Below are positions 37,365 through 50,687 of a stretch of 64,000 nt of DNA, in pieces. The position numbers and the translations under genes are program-made. Position 1 is the first letter of the stretch. Every line of letters begins with the position of its first letter. Source of the stretch: Stenotrophomonas maltophilia (GTDB lineage Bacteria; Pseudomonadota; Gammaproteobacteria; Xanthomonadales; Xanthomonadaceae); NCBI RefSeq assembly GCF_002799245.1, contig NZ_NEQV01000007.1, positions 124,001 to 188,000 of the forward strand, written 5' to 3'. The notes beneath the pieces are model-generated. The model saw nothing but the letters and a program-made list of their open reading frames with translations, made no database searches and had not been told where the DNA came from.

Positions 37365-37514
37365 GGCGGATTCTGACCCTTCCCGGCGTCCCAAGCAGTA
37401 CGAAACCGCCCAGGGCCGGCGATCGCTGGGTAGTATGGCCCAGAGCGGAAAGGAGGCCAGCCAGGGTGCAGGCAGGCTCCGCCACCGAGCCCGTTGGCCA
37501 TCATAGGACTGTGC

Positions 37515-39095
37515 ATGCCGATCGAACGTATCGTCATCGACAACTTCAAGTCGTTTCGCCATCTGGACCTGCCCCTCAATGCCCACATGAACCTGGTGGT
37601 GGGCGACAACGAGGTCGGTAAATCCACCCTGCTGGAGGCCATCCACGCGGTGGTCACCGGCCAGCTGCATGGGCGCAATCTTGCCTACGAGCTCACGCCC
37701 TACCTGTTCCACCAGCCCACGGTGCAGGAGTACTTGGGAGCGCTTGCCACGGGCACGCCGGCCTCGCCGCCACGGATCTCCATCGAAGCCTATCTGGGCG
37801 CCGACGCCGCGCTGGCGTCGTTACGCGGCACCAACAACTCCCTGCGTCTGGATACCGCCGGCATCCGGCTGCTGGTCGAGCTCAACGACGACTACCGCGA
37901 GGAGTTCAACGCCTACCTGCAGCAGCACCAGGGCGCGGTCAGCCTGCCGGTGGAGTACTACACGGTGCGCTGGTACTCCTTCGCCAACAATGGCGTCACC
38001 GCCCGTAGTATTCCGTTCGACTCGACCATCATCGACACGCACGGCATCAAGACCTTGTCCGGTGCCGATCGCTATATCGCCGGCATCATCGAGCAGGCAC
38101 TGACGCCTGCGCAGCGCGTCTCGCTGTCGCTGAGCTTCCGCCGCATGCGGCAGAGCTTTTCCGAAGAAGCGGATGTGGCAGCGATCAATGCCTACTTGAC
38201 CGAGCACACCGGGGACATCAGCCACAGGGCATTGACGGTAGGCGTGGACACATCGCCGCGCTCAACGTGGGAAACCAGCCTGTCACCCTACCTGGATGAG
38301 CTCCCGTTCACCCAGGCCGGCAAGGGCGAGCAAAGCGCGGTGAAGATGAAGCTGGCGATGCACGCGGCCGGCGCGGCTCACGTGCTGCTGATCGAGGAGC
38401 CGGAGAACCATCTGTCCTATTCCAGCATGACCCAGCTGATCGACAAGATTGCGGCCCTCTCCACCGCCCAGCAGGTGATCATCGCCACCCACAGCAGCTT
38501 CGTGTTGAACAAGCTGGGCGTGGACAACGTGATCCTGTTCAGCGCGCAAGGCCAGATGAAGCTGGACCAGCTGCCCAGCGATACCCACGACTATTTCATG
38601 AAGCTGCCGGGCCACGACACGCTGCGGTTGATCCTGGCCAAGCAGGCGATCCTGGTGGAAGGCCCTTCCGACGAACTGATCGTGCAGCGTGCCTACAGTG
38701 ACCATCACGGCGTGGCGCCGATGGCTCACGGCGTAGACATCATTTCGGTCAAGTCGTTGGCATTCAAACGCTTCTTGCAGATTGCCGATCGACTGAGGAT
38801 TCAGGCCAAGGTGATCACCGACAACGACGGTGATATCGCAGTTGTGCAAGAGCGCTATGCCGAGCACATCAACGCGATCTATTACGATTCCGACGAGAGC
38901 GCCCCTTCGCTGGAAGAGCAGCTGATCAAAGCCAACTCGCTGGCCGAACTCAATACCGTGCTGGGCAAGGCCTTTGCCGATGAGGTGGCGCTGCTCAAGT
39001 ACATGAAGGGCCATAAGACCGATACGGCCTTGGCGATTTTCAATAGCCCGCACTCGATCAGGTTCCCGGACTATGTCCAGCGTGCCATCACCTAA
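37515..39095 (+). CDS. gajA: OLD-family ATP-dependent nuclease (GajA-like)
   Basis: A 526-residue protein with an AAA/ABC-type ATPase: Walker A GDNEVGKST (residues about 30-38), signature GEQSAVKMKL (about 270) and Walker B VLLIEEPENH (about 288-297), followed by a TOPRIM nuclease domain with AILVEGPSDE (about 378) and VITDNDGD (about 435). This is the class 2 OLD architecture, as in GajA of the Gabija anti-phage system. The ATG at 37515 is preferred to a TTG seven codons upstream. It overlaps the helicase gene by 23 bp, as class 2 OLD/helicase pairs do. Slightly shorter than classical GajA. Confidence 0.85.
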   Translation: MPIERIVIDNFKSFRHLDLPLNAHMNLVVGDNEVGKSTLLEAIHAVVTGQLHGRNLAYELTPYLFHQPTVQEYLGALATGTPASPPRISIEAYLGADAALASLRGTNNSLRLDTAGIRLLVELNDDYREEFNAYLQQHQGAVSLPVEYYTVRWYSFANNGVTARSIPFDSTIIDTHGIKTLSGADRYIAGIIEQALTPAQRVSLSLSFRRMRQSFSEEADVAAINAYLTEHTGDISHRALTVGVDTSPRSTWETSLSPYLDELPFTQAGKGEQSAVKMKLAMHAAGAAHVLLIEEPENHLSYSSMTQLIDKIAALSTAQQVIIATHSSFVLNKLGVDNVILFSAQGQMKLDQLPSDTHDYFMKLPGHDTLRLILAKQAILVEGPSDELIVQRAYSDHHGVAPMAHGVDIISVKSLAFKRFLQIADRLRIQAKVITDNDGDIAVVQERYAEHINAIYYDSDESAPSLEEQLIKANSLAELNTVLGKAFADEVALLKYMKGHKTDTALAIFNSPHSIRFPDYVQRAIT

Positions 39096-40170
39096 CCGGG
39101 TCCTGCTCTCGGCAGCCGGCTCGGGCAAGACCACGTTGCTGGTCCGGCAGGCCTTGGAGCGACCTGAGCGCCGCATCGCGATTGTCACCTACACGCTGGA
39201 AAACCTGGAAGAGATCCGGCGCTCGTTTGAGGCCCACGCAGGCGCGGTCCCCGCGCATGTCACCTTGCACAGCTGGTATGGCTTTCTGCTGCGCCAGTGC
39301 ATTCGCCCGTACCAGGCTGCGCTTTGCCCTGAGCCTCGCATCGAGACCATCCTGTTCGTAGAAGGTGTCACCAACAACCGCGCCCCACGCACCCAGGTGG
39401 CGCGCCACTACCTGGCGGGCAACCGGATGTATTCGGACCGAGCGGCCGATTTCGCTGTGCGCTGCGATGAGCTGACCCAAGGCCAGGTCGTGGCGCGATT
39501 GGCGGCGATGTACGACGAGCTCTACATCGACGAAGTCCAGGATCTGGCCGGCTTTGATCTGGATCTGGTCGAACGGCTGTTGAAGAGCGAGATTGCCATC
39601 ACGTTGGTAGGCGATACGCGCCAAGCCACGTATGCGACCAACTATGCGCAAAGGTACAGCCAATACCGTGGTCCGAATCTGGCAGCGCTGTTTCAGATTT
39701 GGGAGGCCGACGGCTTATGCCGGCTGGATCACCGCCTCACCAGTCTGCGCTGCGTCCAGGCCCTGTGCGATATGGCTGACACGCTCTATCCGCAGATGCC
39801 GCGGACCCAATCAGGCAATGGCGAGGTCACCGGACACGATGGCATCTACCTCGTCGCTCCAGGGGATGTGGCCGCGTACATGCAGGAGTTCGCCCCCACC
39901 GTGCTCCGGCATGACCGGCGGCAGGCGTGCGACGGACTGCCGGCGGTGAACTTTGGGCAGTGCAAGGGCCGCACCTACAGTCGGGTCCTCATCTTTCCGA
40001 ACGGGCCGTTGACGCAGTACCTGCGCACGGCCGATGCAGCGCGTATCACCGCGCCGCCGAAATACTACGTGGCCTTCACCCGGGCGCGGCAAAGCGTGGC
40101 CTTTGTGTATGCCGGCGCGTGCGCGTTGCCGGGTCATCAGCTCTATGCGCCTGCCAGCGCAGACGCATAG
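39073..40170 (+). CDS. gajB: UvrD/PcrA-like helicase (GajB-like)
   Basis: A 365-residue superfamily 1 helicase-like protein: motif I SAAGSGKTTLL (residues about 13-23), motif II YIDEVQDL (about 150), GDTRQATYATN (motif III), CRLDHRLTS (motif IV), QCKGRTYSRVLI (motif V) and YYVAFTRARQS (motif VI). It is shorter than GajB of Bacillus Gabija (near 490 residues as recalled), mainly by lacking inserted 1B/2B subdomains. In Gabija, GajB senses DNA and stimulates GajA. It overlaps the upstream gene, so the two are coexpressed. Confidence 0.83.
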   Translation: MSSVPSPNRVLLSAAGSGKTTLLVRQALERPERRIAIVTYTLENLEEIRRSFEAHAGAVPAHVTLHSWYGFLLRQCIRPYQAALCPEPRIETILFVEGVTNNRAPRTQVARHYLAGNRMYSDRAADFAVRCDELTQGQVVARLAAMYDELYIDEVQDLAGFDLDLVERLLKSEIAITLVGDTRQATYATNYAQRYSQYRGPNLAALFQIWEADGLCRLDHRLTSLRCVQALCDMADTLYPQMPRTQSGNGEVTGHDGIYLVAPGDVAAYMQEFAPTVLRHDRRQACDGLPAVNFGQCKGRTYSRVLIFPNGPLTQYLRTADAARITAPPKYYVAFTRARQSVAFVYAGACALPGHQLYAPASADA

Positions 40171-40185
40171 AGCCAGGGGCTGCGA

Positions 40186-44604
<4,419 letters not shown>

Positions 44605-44608
<4 letters not shown>

Positions 44609-45882
44609 GGGGTCTCTCCGGTGGAAGCAGCCGCCGGCGGCGCGACAAGCGCTTGGCCGGTCAGGCGTTGAATTTCGATCAGGGCGCGCTGCGCATCGAG
44701 CGCCACGTCCAGCTGCTGCTGGGCCATGGCCGTGCGTTCGGACTGCAGCTGTGCCCATTCCAGGTAGCTGATCGCGCCGGCGCGATAGGCGCGCTCGGCG
44801 GCCTTCTCAGCCCGGGCCAACTTCGGCAGCACCTCGCCTTGCAGCCGTGCCACCTCGGCCTGCGCCACGGTGTAGCGACCATGGGCTTCGACCAGCGTGG
44901 AATACAGCGACAGGCCCTTGGCCTCGCGCTCGATCGTCAGAACCTCCAGCTCGGCTTCGCCGGCGCGGATCTCCGGCTGCGCGCGGCTGCGGCTGCCCAG
45001 TGGCATGGACAGGCTGGCCACCAGCGCGGTGTCGTCAGTCTCCTGCAGGCGGCGCACGCCCAGCTGCCACGACAAGTCCGGCGAGGCCGCCGAACGCGCC
45101 AGCTGCAGTCGTGCCTGCGCGATCCGGCGGGCATCGGCAAACTGCGCCAACTCGGGAGTGCGCTCCAATTCCTCGGCCAGCGACTGCATGGACGCGATCG
45201 CCGGCAGGGTCATGGGATCCGCCGCGGCCACCTCGAAGCTCGGAGCACGTTCGCCCCAGAGGGCAGCAAGGTGCTGCCGGGCGGCAATGCGCTGCTGCTC
45301 GGCCCGATCACGGGTCAACTCTGCTCTCGCCAGTGCTGCTTGTGCGGTGAGCATCACCGATTCGGGAGACGCGCCAGCCTGCAGGCGCTGCCGGGCAGCG
45401 GCGACGGTCCGCTGGCGCTGGCCGACATCCATGTTCGTCAGGCTGCGTTGCCGGTCGGCACCGACAACGGCCAAATAGCGCTGCGCCGTCTCGGCGAGCA
45501 GGTCCAGCCGCCTGGTCTCGCGCTGCACGGCCAGTGCATCAATCCGGCTTTGGGCCAAGGTGCGGCGGGCGTCGAGCTTGCCGCCGCGCTCCAGGACCGA
45601 GCTCAGGCTCAAGGTCAACTCCGCGCTGTCCAGGCCACGGGCCGCGCCCGTGCCCAGCGCATTTTCAACCTCCGCCCCCAACGTCCACGGTGGCCGCTGC
45701 ACGGCCTGGTCGCGCTCGGCAGCGAGCACCGTGGCTCGCGCATCGACCAGGCGCAGCTCGGGGTGGGTTTGGGCCACGCGTGCAAACGCGTCGTCCAAGG
45801 TCATCAGCTCTTCTGCTGTCGCCGGCGTTGCCGCCGCGCTCAACAGTAGCCACGCGGCCAGGGCCGCCAATCGCACATGCAT
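44605..45882 (-). CDS. czcC: CzcC-type outer-membrane efflux protein
   Basis: A 425-residue TolC-family protein with a signal peptide (LAALAAWLLLSAAATPATA) and two OEP repeats (MTLDDAFARVAQTHPELR, YRAGAISYLEWAQLQSE). The start 45882 is preferred because longer frames overlap the upstream promoter-less region and lose the signal peptide. It overlaps czcB by 4 bp and follows the small exported gene by 55 bp. Confidence 0.92.
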
Positions 45883-45937
45883 GAAGTACTCCAGAATTTT
45901 CGATAGCCAACAGGGATCCGGCGCACGCCGGCGCGCA

Positions 45938-46294
45938 TCACCCTGCGATCGGCGGCCGGAACGGCGCGAGCAGGTGCTCATGCCGATATCTGTCCGCATG
46001 GGCTGTCGCCGACGGCCAATGCCGGCCGATATGAGCAATGGCCAACACTATTTCTGGAGCCGGCGCGGCCTGGCTACAGCACAGCACCAGCTGCTGTAGC
46101 CGGTGCAGCGCGGCGTCTACGCCACGCTCGGAAGCTGGTGATGCCACTGCCGGGTCATGGTCGGCCGCGGCCAGATGGGTTTGAGCATGGAGCTCGCCAA
46201 CCACTGCCAGCACCGGCTGCGTCACAAGGCCCACGGCCAAGTGCGCCAGCAGCAGCCAGCGCAGGCCACAGCTCAGCCGGCCAAGCGCTGTCAT
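45938..46294 (-). CDS. Small exported protein, CzcI-like
   Basis: A 118-residue protein with a signal peptide or anchor (LRWLLLAHLAVGLVTQPVLA) and His-containing segments (HAQTHLAAADHDP, IGRHWPSATAHADRYRHEH) plus CC in VLCCSQAA. It overlaps the CDF gene stop by 4 bp and precedes czcC, the position of CzcI in czc operons. Sequence likeness to CzcI is weak; the gene at 16031 in the cus operon is analogous. A periplasmic metal-handling role is likely but unproven. Confidence 0.6.
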   Translation of the reverse strand: MTALGRLSCGLRWLLLAHLAVGLVTQPVLAVVGELHAQTHLAAADHDPAVASPASERGVDAALHRLQQLVLCCSQAAPAPEIVLAIAHIGRHWPSATAHADRYRHEHLLAPFRPPIAG

Positions 46295-46908
46295 GCAGGC
46301 GTTTTGCGCGCGTCGGCACGCGCCCGGCGAGCATCACCCAAGATCTCGAAAGCCTCCTTGATCACATACAGGCCGATCAGGGCGCCGATCACGAAATCCG
46401 GGTAGGGGCTGGCCAGCCACCACACCAACAGGCCGGCCAGAATCACCCCAACGTTGGCCACCACATCGGCGCGGGTAAACAGCCAGGTCGCTCGCAGATG
46501 CACTTCGCCAGACTTCAAGGGGGCGAGCATACGGAGCACCTTCAGGTTCACGGCCAGCGAGACCAGAGCGGTACCGATCATCCAACCGCTGACCGGCTCG
46601 GCGCCGTACATCACCCGGCGGCCGACTTCGACCAGCACGCCTACGCCCAGCACCAGCAGCACGCTGCCACTGACCCACGCGGCGTTGGCCTTGAAGCGCG
46701 CCGTGCGCCCGATAGCGACCAGGCCAATGGCATAGGCGGTGGCGTCAGACAGCATGTCCAGCGCGTCAGCCAGCAGCCCGGTGGAATGGGCAATCCAGCC
46801 GGCAATGCCGCCGATCACGGCCATCGCTGCATTCAGGACCAAGGCGATCCAGAGGATGCGTCGCTCCTCCTTGTTCTTGGCTTCGTGGTGGCACCCGCAA
46901 TCACTCAT
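46291..46908 (-). CDS. CDF cation exporter lacking the C-terminal domain
   Basis: A 205-residue cation diffusion facilitator. The N-terminus has CGCHHE, a possible metal motif, followed by six hydrophobic helices. Metal ligands appear in HSTGLLADALDMLSDA (Asp pairs of TM2) and ATWLFTRADVVANVG (TM5, with an Asp and Asn). Ordinary CDFs have 280-320 residues with a cytoplasmic dimerisation domain; here the protein stops after TM6. It exports Zn/Cd/Co-like cations in exchange for protons. AGAGGA precedes the ATG; it is 24 bp after pbrT. Confidence 0.88.
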   Translation of the reverse strand: MSDCGCHHEAKNKEERRILWIALVLNAAMAVIGGIAGWIAHSTGLLADALDMLSDATAYAIGLVAIGRTARFKANAAWVSGSVLLVLGVGVLVEVGRRVMYGAEPVSGWMIGTALVSLAVNLKVLRMLAPLKSGEVHLRATWLFTRADVVANVGVILAGLLVWWLASPYPDFVIGALIGLYVIKEAFEILGDARRARADARKTPA

Positions 46909-46932
46909 GTCTTGGTCCTCTGCTGTGTTGTT

Positions 46933-48900
46933 TCATTGCTTGTTTGCGCCTGGCTGTCTACGCACACCGGAACGGGCATTGGCGAGGAACCCCACGATGG
47001 CGGCGGTGCCTACCAATACCTGCGCCAGCAGCGACTGCCAGGTGGGATACAGGCCGATCCACTCGATGCGCGGCAACGCGAGCGGTGTTTGAGAGATCCA
47101 GCCCGCTTCCTGCAACGCGGCCACGCCTTTACCGATCAGGATGACCGCCATCACCGCGATGAGAATCGAGCTGATCGAAAAGAACCGGCCAATCGGCAGC
47201 CGCCTGCTCATGCGCAGCATCCAGTACGCCACCGCAGCCAACACCGCGATTCCCGCCGCCAGGCCTGCGAGGATGGCGGTGGACGCCTGATCGCTCCACA
47301 TCGCGATGTAGAACAAGATCGTCTCAAACACCTCGCGGTACACCGCGACAAAGGCCAGCATGAACAGGAAAACAGCCGAGCGCCGTGTCAGCGCAGTCGT
47401 CAGCTTGGCGTGCAGGTACTCCTGCCACCGCCCTGCAAGGCTCTTTTGGTGCATCCAGATGCCTACGCTGAGCAGGACAGCGGCAGCGAACAAGGCCGAG
47501 ACGCCCTCAGTGACTTCCCGGTTCGCACCGCTGATATCAACAAAGTAAGTGGCCACCGCCCAGGTAGCTGCGCCTGCCAACAACGCGCAGATCCAAGCCG
47601 CATGCACATACGGCAACACATCAGACCGCTCGGCTTTACGCAAGAACGCCACGATACCAATCACGATCAGCAGCGCTTCCAGTCCTTCGCGTACCAAGAT
47701 GGTAAAGCTGCCTAGAAACGCGGTGCTGGCGCCTATTCGGGTGTCCTGCAGCGCCACGTCCGCGCGATCAAACAGCTGGGCAATTTGCGCTGCCTGCCCG
47801 GCAACGTCAGCCGCGGGCGCATGCTGATCCAGCTGCGCGCGGTAGCCTGCCATGGCCGTCTCGATCTCTCGCAGCAATGACGGATTGCGCGTGGCCAGCG
47901 TGGGTTCAAGCGGCTCTACACCATCCAGATAGGACGAGAGCGCAAGCTTTTTGGCTTGAGCCAGGTCCTCATCAGCGTAAGCGCGCTGGCTGGCGGCCAG
48001 TCGCTGCCGCGCCACCGCAAAGCGATCGGCTCCTGGTACCGCTTCGTTTACTACCTGTGGCTGCGAACGCAGGTAGGCGATGATCGCGTTTGCCTGATCG
48101 GCGGGCATCGTGGTGGCAAGATCGGCCTCTCGCGTGCGTGTCAGCGCTTCGAGCGAGGGAATGTGCGTATGGGCCTCGGCACTGGTGCGCCATAACGCCT
48201 CACCTTGAGCCTTGGCTTGCGAGGAGTACCCCAAGCTGCCCACATAGAATGCCAACGCCCAGCGATCACTTTCTGACAGCCCAGAGAAGCTGACCATGCC
48301 GGTACCCGGCACACCCTGGGAAATGACCTCGTACAACGACAGCGGCGTTCGCTGCGCGGCGCGAGTGGCATCGGTGAACGCGATCGGCGGCGGACTTAAC
48401 GCTTGCGCGGCGGGGCCATCACCGTGACCTGTGGGGCCGTGACAGGCCGCGCACTGCTGGCTGTAGATGGACGCGGCCTGGGAGGTCTTCGGCGCGCTCG
48501 CCGGAACAGCGCCGATCGGGTAGCGGGCCAACAGCGTCGTGCCGAGCCCGCGCGCCAACGTTGCCACTTGCGCCGGGTCGGCCTTCTCTGCCACCGCCTG
48601 GACCAGGCGGTCGGCCTGGGCCGTCAGCTCCTGCTGGTTCTGGCCACTGGGCAATGCTGCCAGCTGACTGCGCACGGCGCCGGCAAACTCGCTCATTTCG
48701 GCGTATTCGTTGGGGGCAATTACGCGACCGGCCTGGACCGCGCCGGGGTAGTCGACCGCGATGTAATCGAGCATCTGCCAGGTTTGGCGCAGGTCTGCTG
48801 CGGCAGGCTCCGCCTGAGCAGAAGCGGGCAGAACCCAGCCGATCAGCAAGGCAATCAGGCAGTAGCGAATCAAGGCGATGGGCAGTGGCATGGTCGTCAC
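46933..48900 (-). CDS. pbrT: PbrT-like FTR1-family permease with N-terminal cytochrome c domain
   Basis: A 655-residue protein. Signal peptide, then a helical region, a haem-c motif CAACHG (residues 150-155) with GTGMVSF as the distal Met region, and from about residue 395 an FTR1/PbrT-like permease with seven membrane segments carrying REGLE (about 403) and REVFE (about 519), the metal-transport motifs. PbrT is linked to Pb(II) uptake in Cupriavidus; FTR1 members transport iron coupled to oxidation. It is the first gene of the leftward operon and is divergent from the MerR-family gene at 48982. Confidence 0.87.
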   Translation of the reverse strand: MTTMPLPIALIRYCLIALLIGWVLPASAQAEPAAADLRQTWQMLDYIAVDYPGAVQAGRVIAPNEYAEMSEFAGAVRSQLAALPSGQNQQELTAQADRLVQAVAEKADPAQVATLARGLGTTLLARYPIGAVPASAPKTSQAASIYSQQCAACHGPTGHGDGPAAQALSPPPIAFTDATRAAQRTPLSLYEVISQGVPGTGMVSFSGLSESDRWALAFYVGSLGYSSQAKAQGEALWRTSAEAHTHIPSLEALTRTREADLATTMPADQANAIIAYLRSQPQVVNEAVPGADRFAVARQRLAASQRAYADEDLAQAKKLALSSYLDGVEPLEPTLATRNPSLLREIETAMAGYRAQLDQHAPAADVAGQAAQIAQLFDRADVALQDTRIGASTAFLGSFTILVREGLEALLIVIGIVAFLRKAERSDVLPYVHAAWICALLAGAATWAVATYFVDISGANREVTEGVSALFAAAVLLSVGIWMHQKSLAGRWQEYLHAKLTTALTRRSAVFLFMLAFVAVYREVFETILFYIAMWSDQASTAILAGLAAGIAVLAAVAYWMLRMSRRLPIGRFFSISSILIAVMAVILIGKGVAALQEAGWISQTPLALPRIEWIGLYPTWQSLLAQVLVGTAAIVGFLANARSGVRRQPGANKQ

Positions 48901-48939
48901 ATGCAGCGCCGCGGCCGGAGTGGCGGCGGATACGGGTTC

Positions 48940-48970
48940 AGCGTAAAGTCCGTAGCTACTACGGAGTCAA
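48940..48970 (-). promoter_or_regulatory. PbrR/CadR-type operator-promoter of the pbrT-czc operon
   Basis: On the minus strand TTGACT (48970-48965) and TACGCT (48945-48940) are 19 bp apart. The spacer contains the dyad CCGTAGTAGCTACGG. This is the MerR-family arrangement, almost the same half-site CCGTA as the mer operator at 561-591. It would drive pbrT and all genes down to 40186. Confidence 0.88.
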
Positions 48971-48981
48971 GCGTACTACGA

Positions 48982-49395
48982 ATGAAAATCAGTGAGGCTG
49001 CCGACGCCAGCGGATGCCACTTGGAGACGATTCGCTATTACGAGCGGATCGGGTTGCTGCCGCGCCCGGGGCGCACGGGCAACGGCTACCGGGTCTATGG
49101 CCCGGCCGACATCGAGCGGCTGCGCTTCATTGCGCGTGGCCGGGACCTGGGCTTCAGCCTGGAGGAGGTCCGCAGCCTGCTGCAGCTGGCCGGCGATGAG
49201 GAGCTTTCGTGCGGGGACGTGGACCGGTTGGCCCGCAGCCATCTGGCCGACGTGCGCGCCCGCATGGCCGACCTGCAGCGCATGGCCAGCGAGCTGGAAC
49301 GGGTGATTGCCAGTTGCCATGGCGGGCAGCGGGCGGAATGCACCATCCTGTCGACGCTGCGCCAGACGACCTCGGTGGAGGCCACGCGCCAGTGA
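48982..49395 (+). CDS. pbrR: MerR-family heavy-metal regulator (PbrR/CadR-like)
   Basis: A 137-residue regulator with an N-terminal winged helix (MKISEAADASGCHLETIRYY, then NGYRVYG) and the long dimerisation helix. Metal ligands: ELSCGDV (PbrR Cys78 position), IASCHGG and AECTIL, matching the three-cysteine pattern of PbrR/CadR/CueR relatives; the CHGG string with a following Cys favours Pb/Cd/Zn. Divergent from pbrT over the operator. Its stop overlaps the GTG start of the tyrosine recombinase, an unusual coupling. Confidence 0.87.
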   Translation: MKISEAADASGCHLETIRYYERIGLLPRPGRTGNGYRVYGPADIERLRFIARGRDLGFSLEEVRSLLQLAGDEELSCGDVDRLARSHLADVRARMADLQRMASELERVIASCHGGQRAECTILSTLRQTTSVEATRQ

Positions 49396-50663
49396 CCGAA
49401 CTGGACCGCTACCTCGATGCGGCCACGCGCCAGAACACGGTGCGCAGCTATGCGTCGGCGCTGCGGCACTTCGAGGTTGAATGGCAAGGCCACCTCCCAG
49501 CGACACCTGACAGCGTGGCCCGGTACCTGGCCGCTTATGCGCAGACCTTGGCGACCAGCACCCTCCGCCAACGTCTGGCGGCCATCGCCTCTTGGCACCG
49601 CGACCACGGCTTTGTCGACCCGACCCGATCGCCGCTGGTGCGCAAGGTGCTCAAAGGCATCCAGACCCTGCACCCGGGCCAGGTCAAGCAAGCCGCGCCG
49701 CTCCAGATTCGGCGGCTGGTCGAGCTCGATGACTGGCTGGCCGCGGCGATCGCTGCGGCACATGCCCGGGGCGATGGGCCGGCGGCGCTGCGCCATCAAC
49801 GAGACCGAGCGCTGGTGCTGCTCGGGTTCTGGCGGGGATTCCGTGGCGATGAACTGCTGCGTCTGGACGTGGCCCATCTCACGCTGGTGCCGGGACAGGG
49901 GATGACCTGCTTCTTGCCACGCAGCAAGGGTGATCGCCAAGCAGCCGGCGTCACCTACAAGGTGCCGGCGCTGTCGCGGTTATGTCCGGTGGAGGCGACC
50001 CAGGCGTGGCTGCAGGCGGCCGACCTGCAAGAAGGGCCGGTGTTTCGGGCAGTCAACCAATGGGGCCAGGTGAGCGCCGAAGGCCTGCATCCCAACAGCT
50101 TGGTGCGCCTGCTGCGCGAGTTGCTGACCAGTGCAGGCTTTGCCGATGCGGGGCTCCACAGCAGCCATTCGTTGCGCCGCGGCTTTGCCAGCTGGGCCAA
50201 CGACCAAGGCTGGGACATGAAGGCCTTGATGGAGTACGTGGGCTGGCGCGATGTGCAGTCGGCCATGCGTTACCTGGACGGGCGTGACCCGTTTGCCCGG
50301 GACCGCATTGAAGCAAGCCTGCCCAGTCCAACCGTGCCGGTACCGGCGATGGCACTGCCGGCGCCGGAGGGCAAATCGGCCCTGCAGCTGCGCCTGCGCA
50401 TGGTGCTGACCCCGTTTGCCCGCACGGGCCGCGGCGCGGCCAAGGCCCGAGGCCGAATTGAAGAGATCTGCTTGGCCCCGTTCCAGGCTGTGCGCCTGAA
50501 CACCGCCAGCAGCGAGTACCAGTTGACTGCTCCCACCGATCCCGAAAGGGATCTGGATGAAATCCTGGCCACGTTGCTCGATGACATGCACCGCATGGCC
50601 GATACGCACCAGTGCTTCCTGGAAGCGTCGCTCAGTACAGACGACGGCCGGCACTGGGACTGA
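49392..50663 (+). CDS. Tyrosine recombinase of a Tn3-family element
   Basis: A 423-residue tyrosine recombinase. The core-binding domain (TRQNTVRSYASALRHFEVEW) is followed by the catalytic domain with FWRGFRGDELLRL (Arg I), SSHSLRRGFASWA (H-x-x-R) and QSAMRYLDGRD (the active Tyr). The start is GTG, four bases inside the pbrR stop (GTGA). Such a recombinase preceding a Tn3 transposase serves as cointegrate resolvase (TnpI in Tn4430, TnpS in Tn4651). It is longer than TnpS or TnpI, with an extra 100-residue C-terminal segment. tnpA follows after 24 bp. Confidence 0.85.
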   Translation: MTELDRYLDAATRQNTVRSYASALRHFEVEWQGHLPATPDSVARYLAAYAQTLATSTLRQRLAAIASWHRDHGFVDPTRSPLVRKVLKGIQTLHPGQVKQAAPLQIRRLVELDDWLAAAIAAAHARGDGPAALRHQRDRALVLLGFWRGFRGDELLRLDVAHLTLVPGQGMTCFLPRSKGDRQAAGVTYKVPALSRLCPVEATQAWLQAADLQEGPVFRAVNQWGQVSAEGLHPNSLVRLLRELLTSAGFADAGLHSSHSLRRGFASWANDQGWDMKALMEYVGWRDVQSAMRYLDGRDPFARDRIEASLPSPTVPVPAMALPAPEGKSALQLRLRMVLTPFARTGRGAAKARGRIEEICLAPFQAVRLNTASSEYQLTAPTDPERDLDEILATLLDDMHRMADTHQCFLEASLSTDDGRHWD

Positions 50664-50687
50664 TCCCCCTCACACCCTCCGGATCCA

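Noticed and set aside
46138..47715. Long plus-strand frame (about 525 codons) across the CDF and pbrT genes
   Set aside because: It is antisense to two well-recognised membrane protein genes, rich in His, Gln and Arg as expected of reverse frames in GC-rich DNA, and has no domain or ribosome site.
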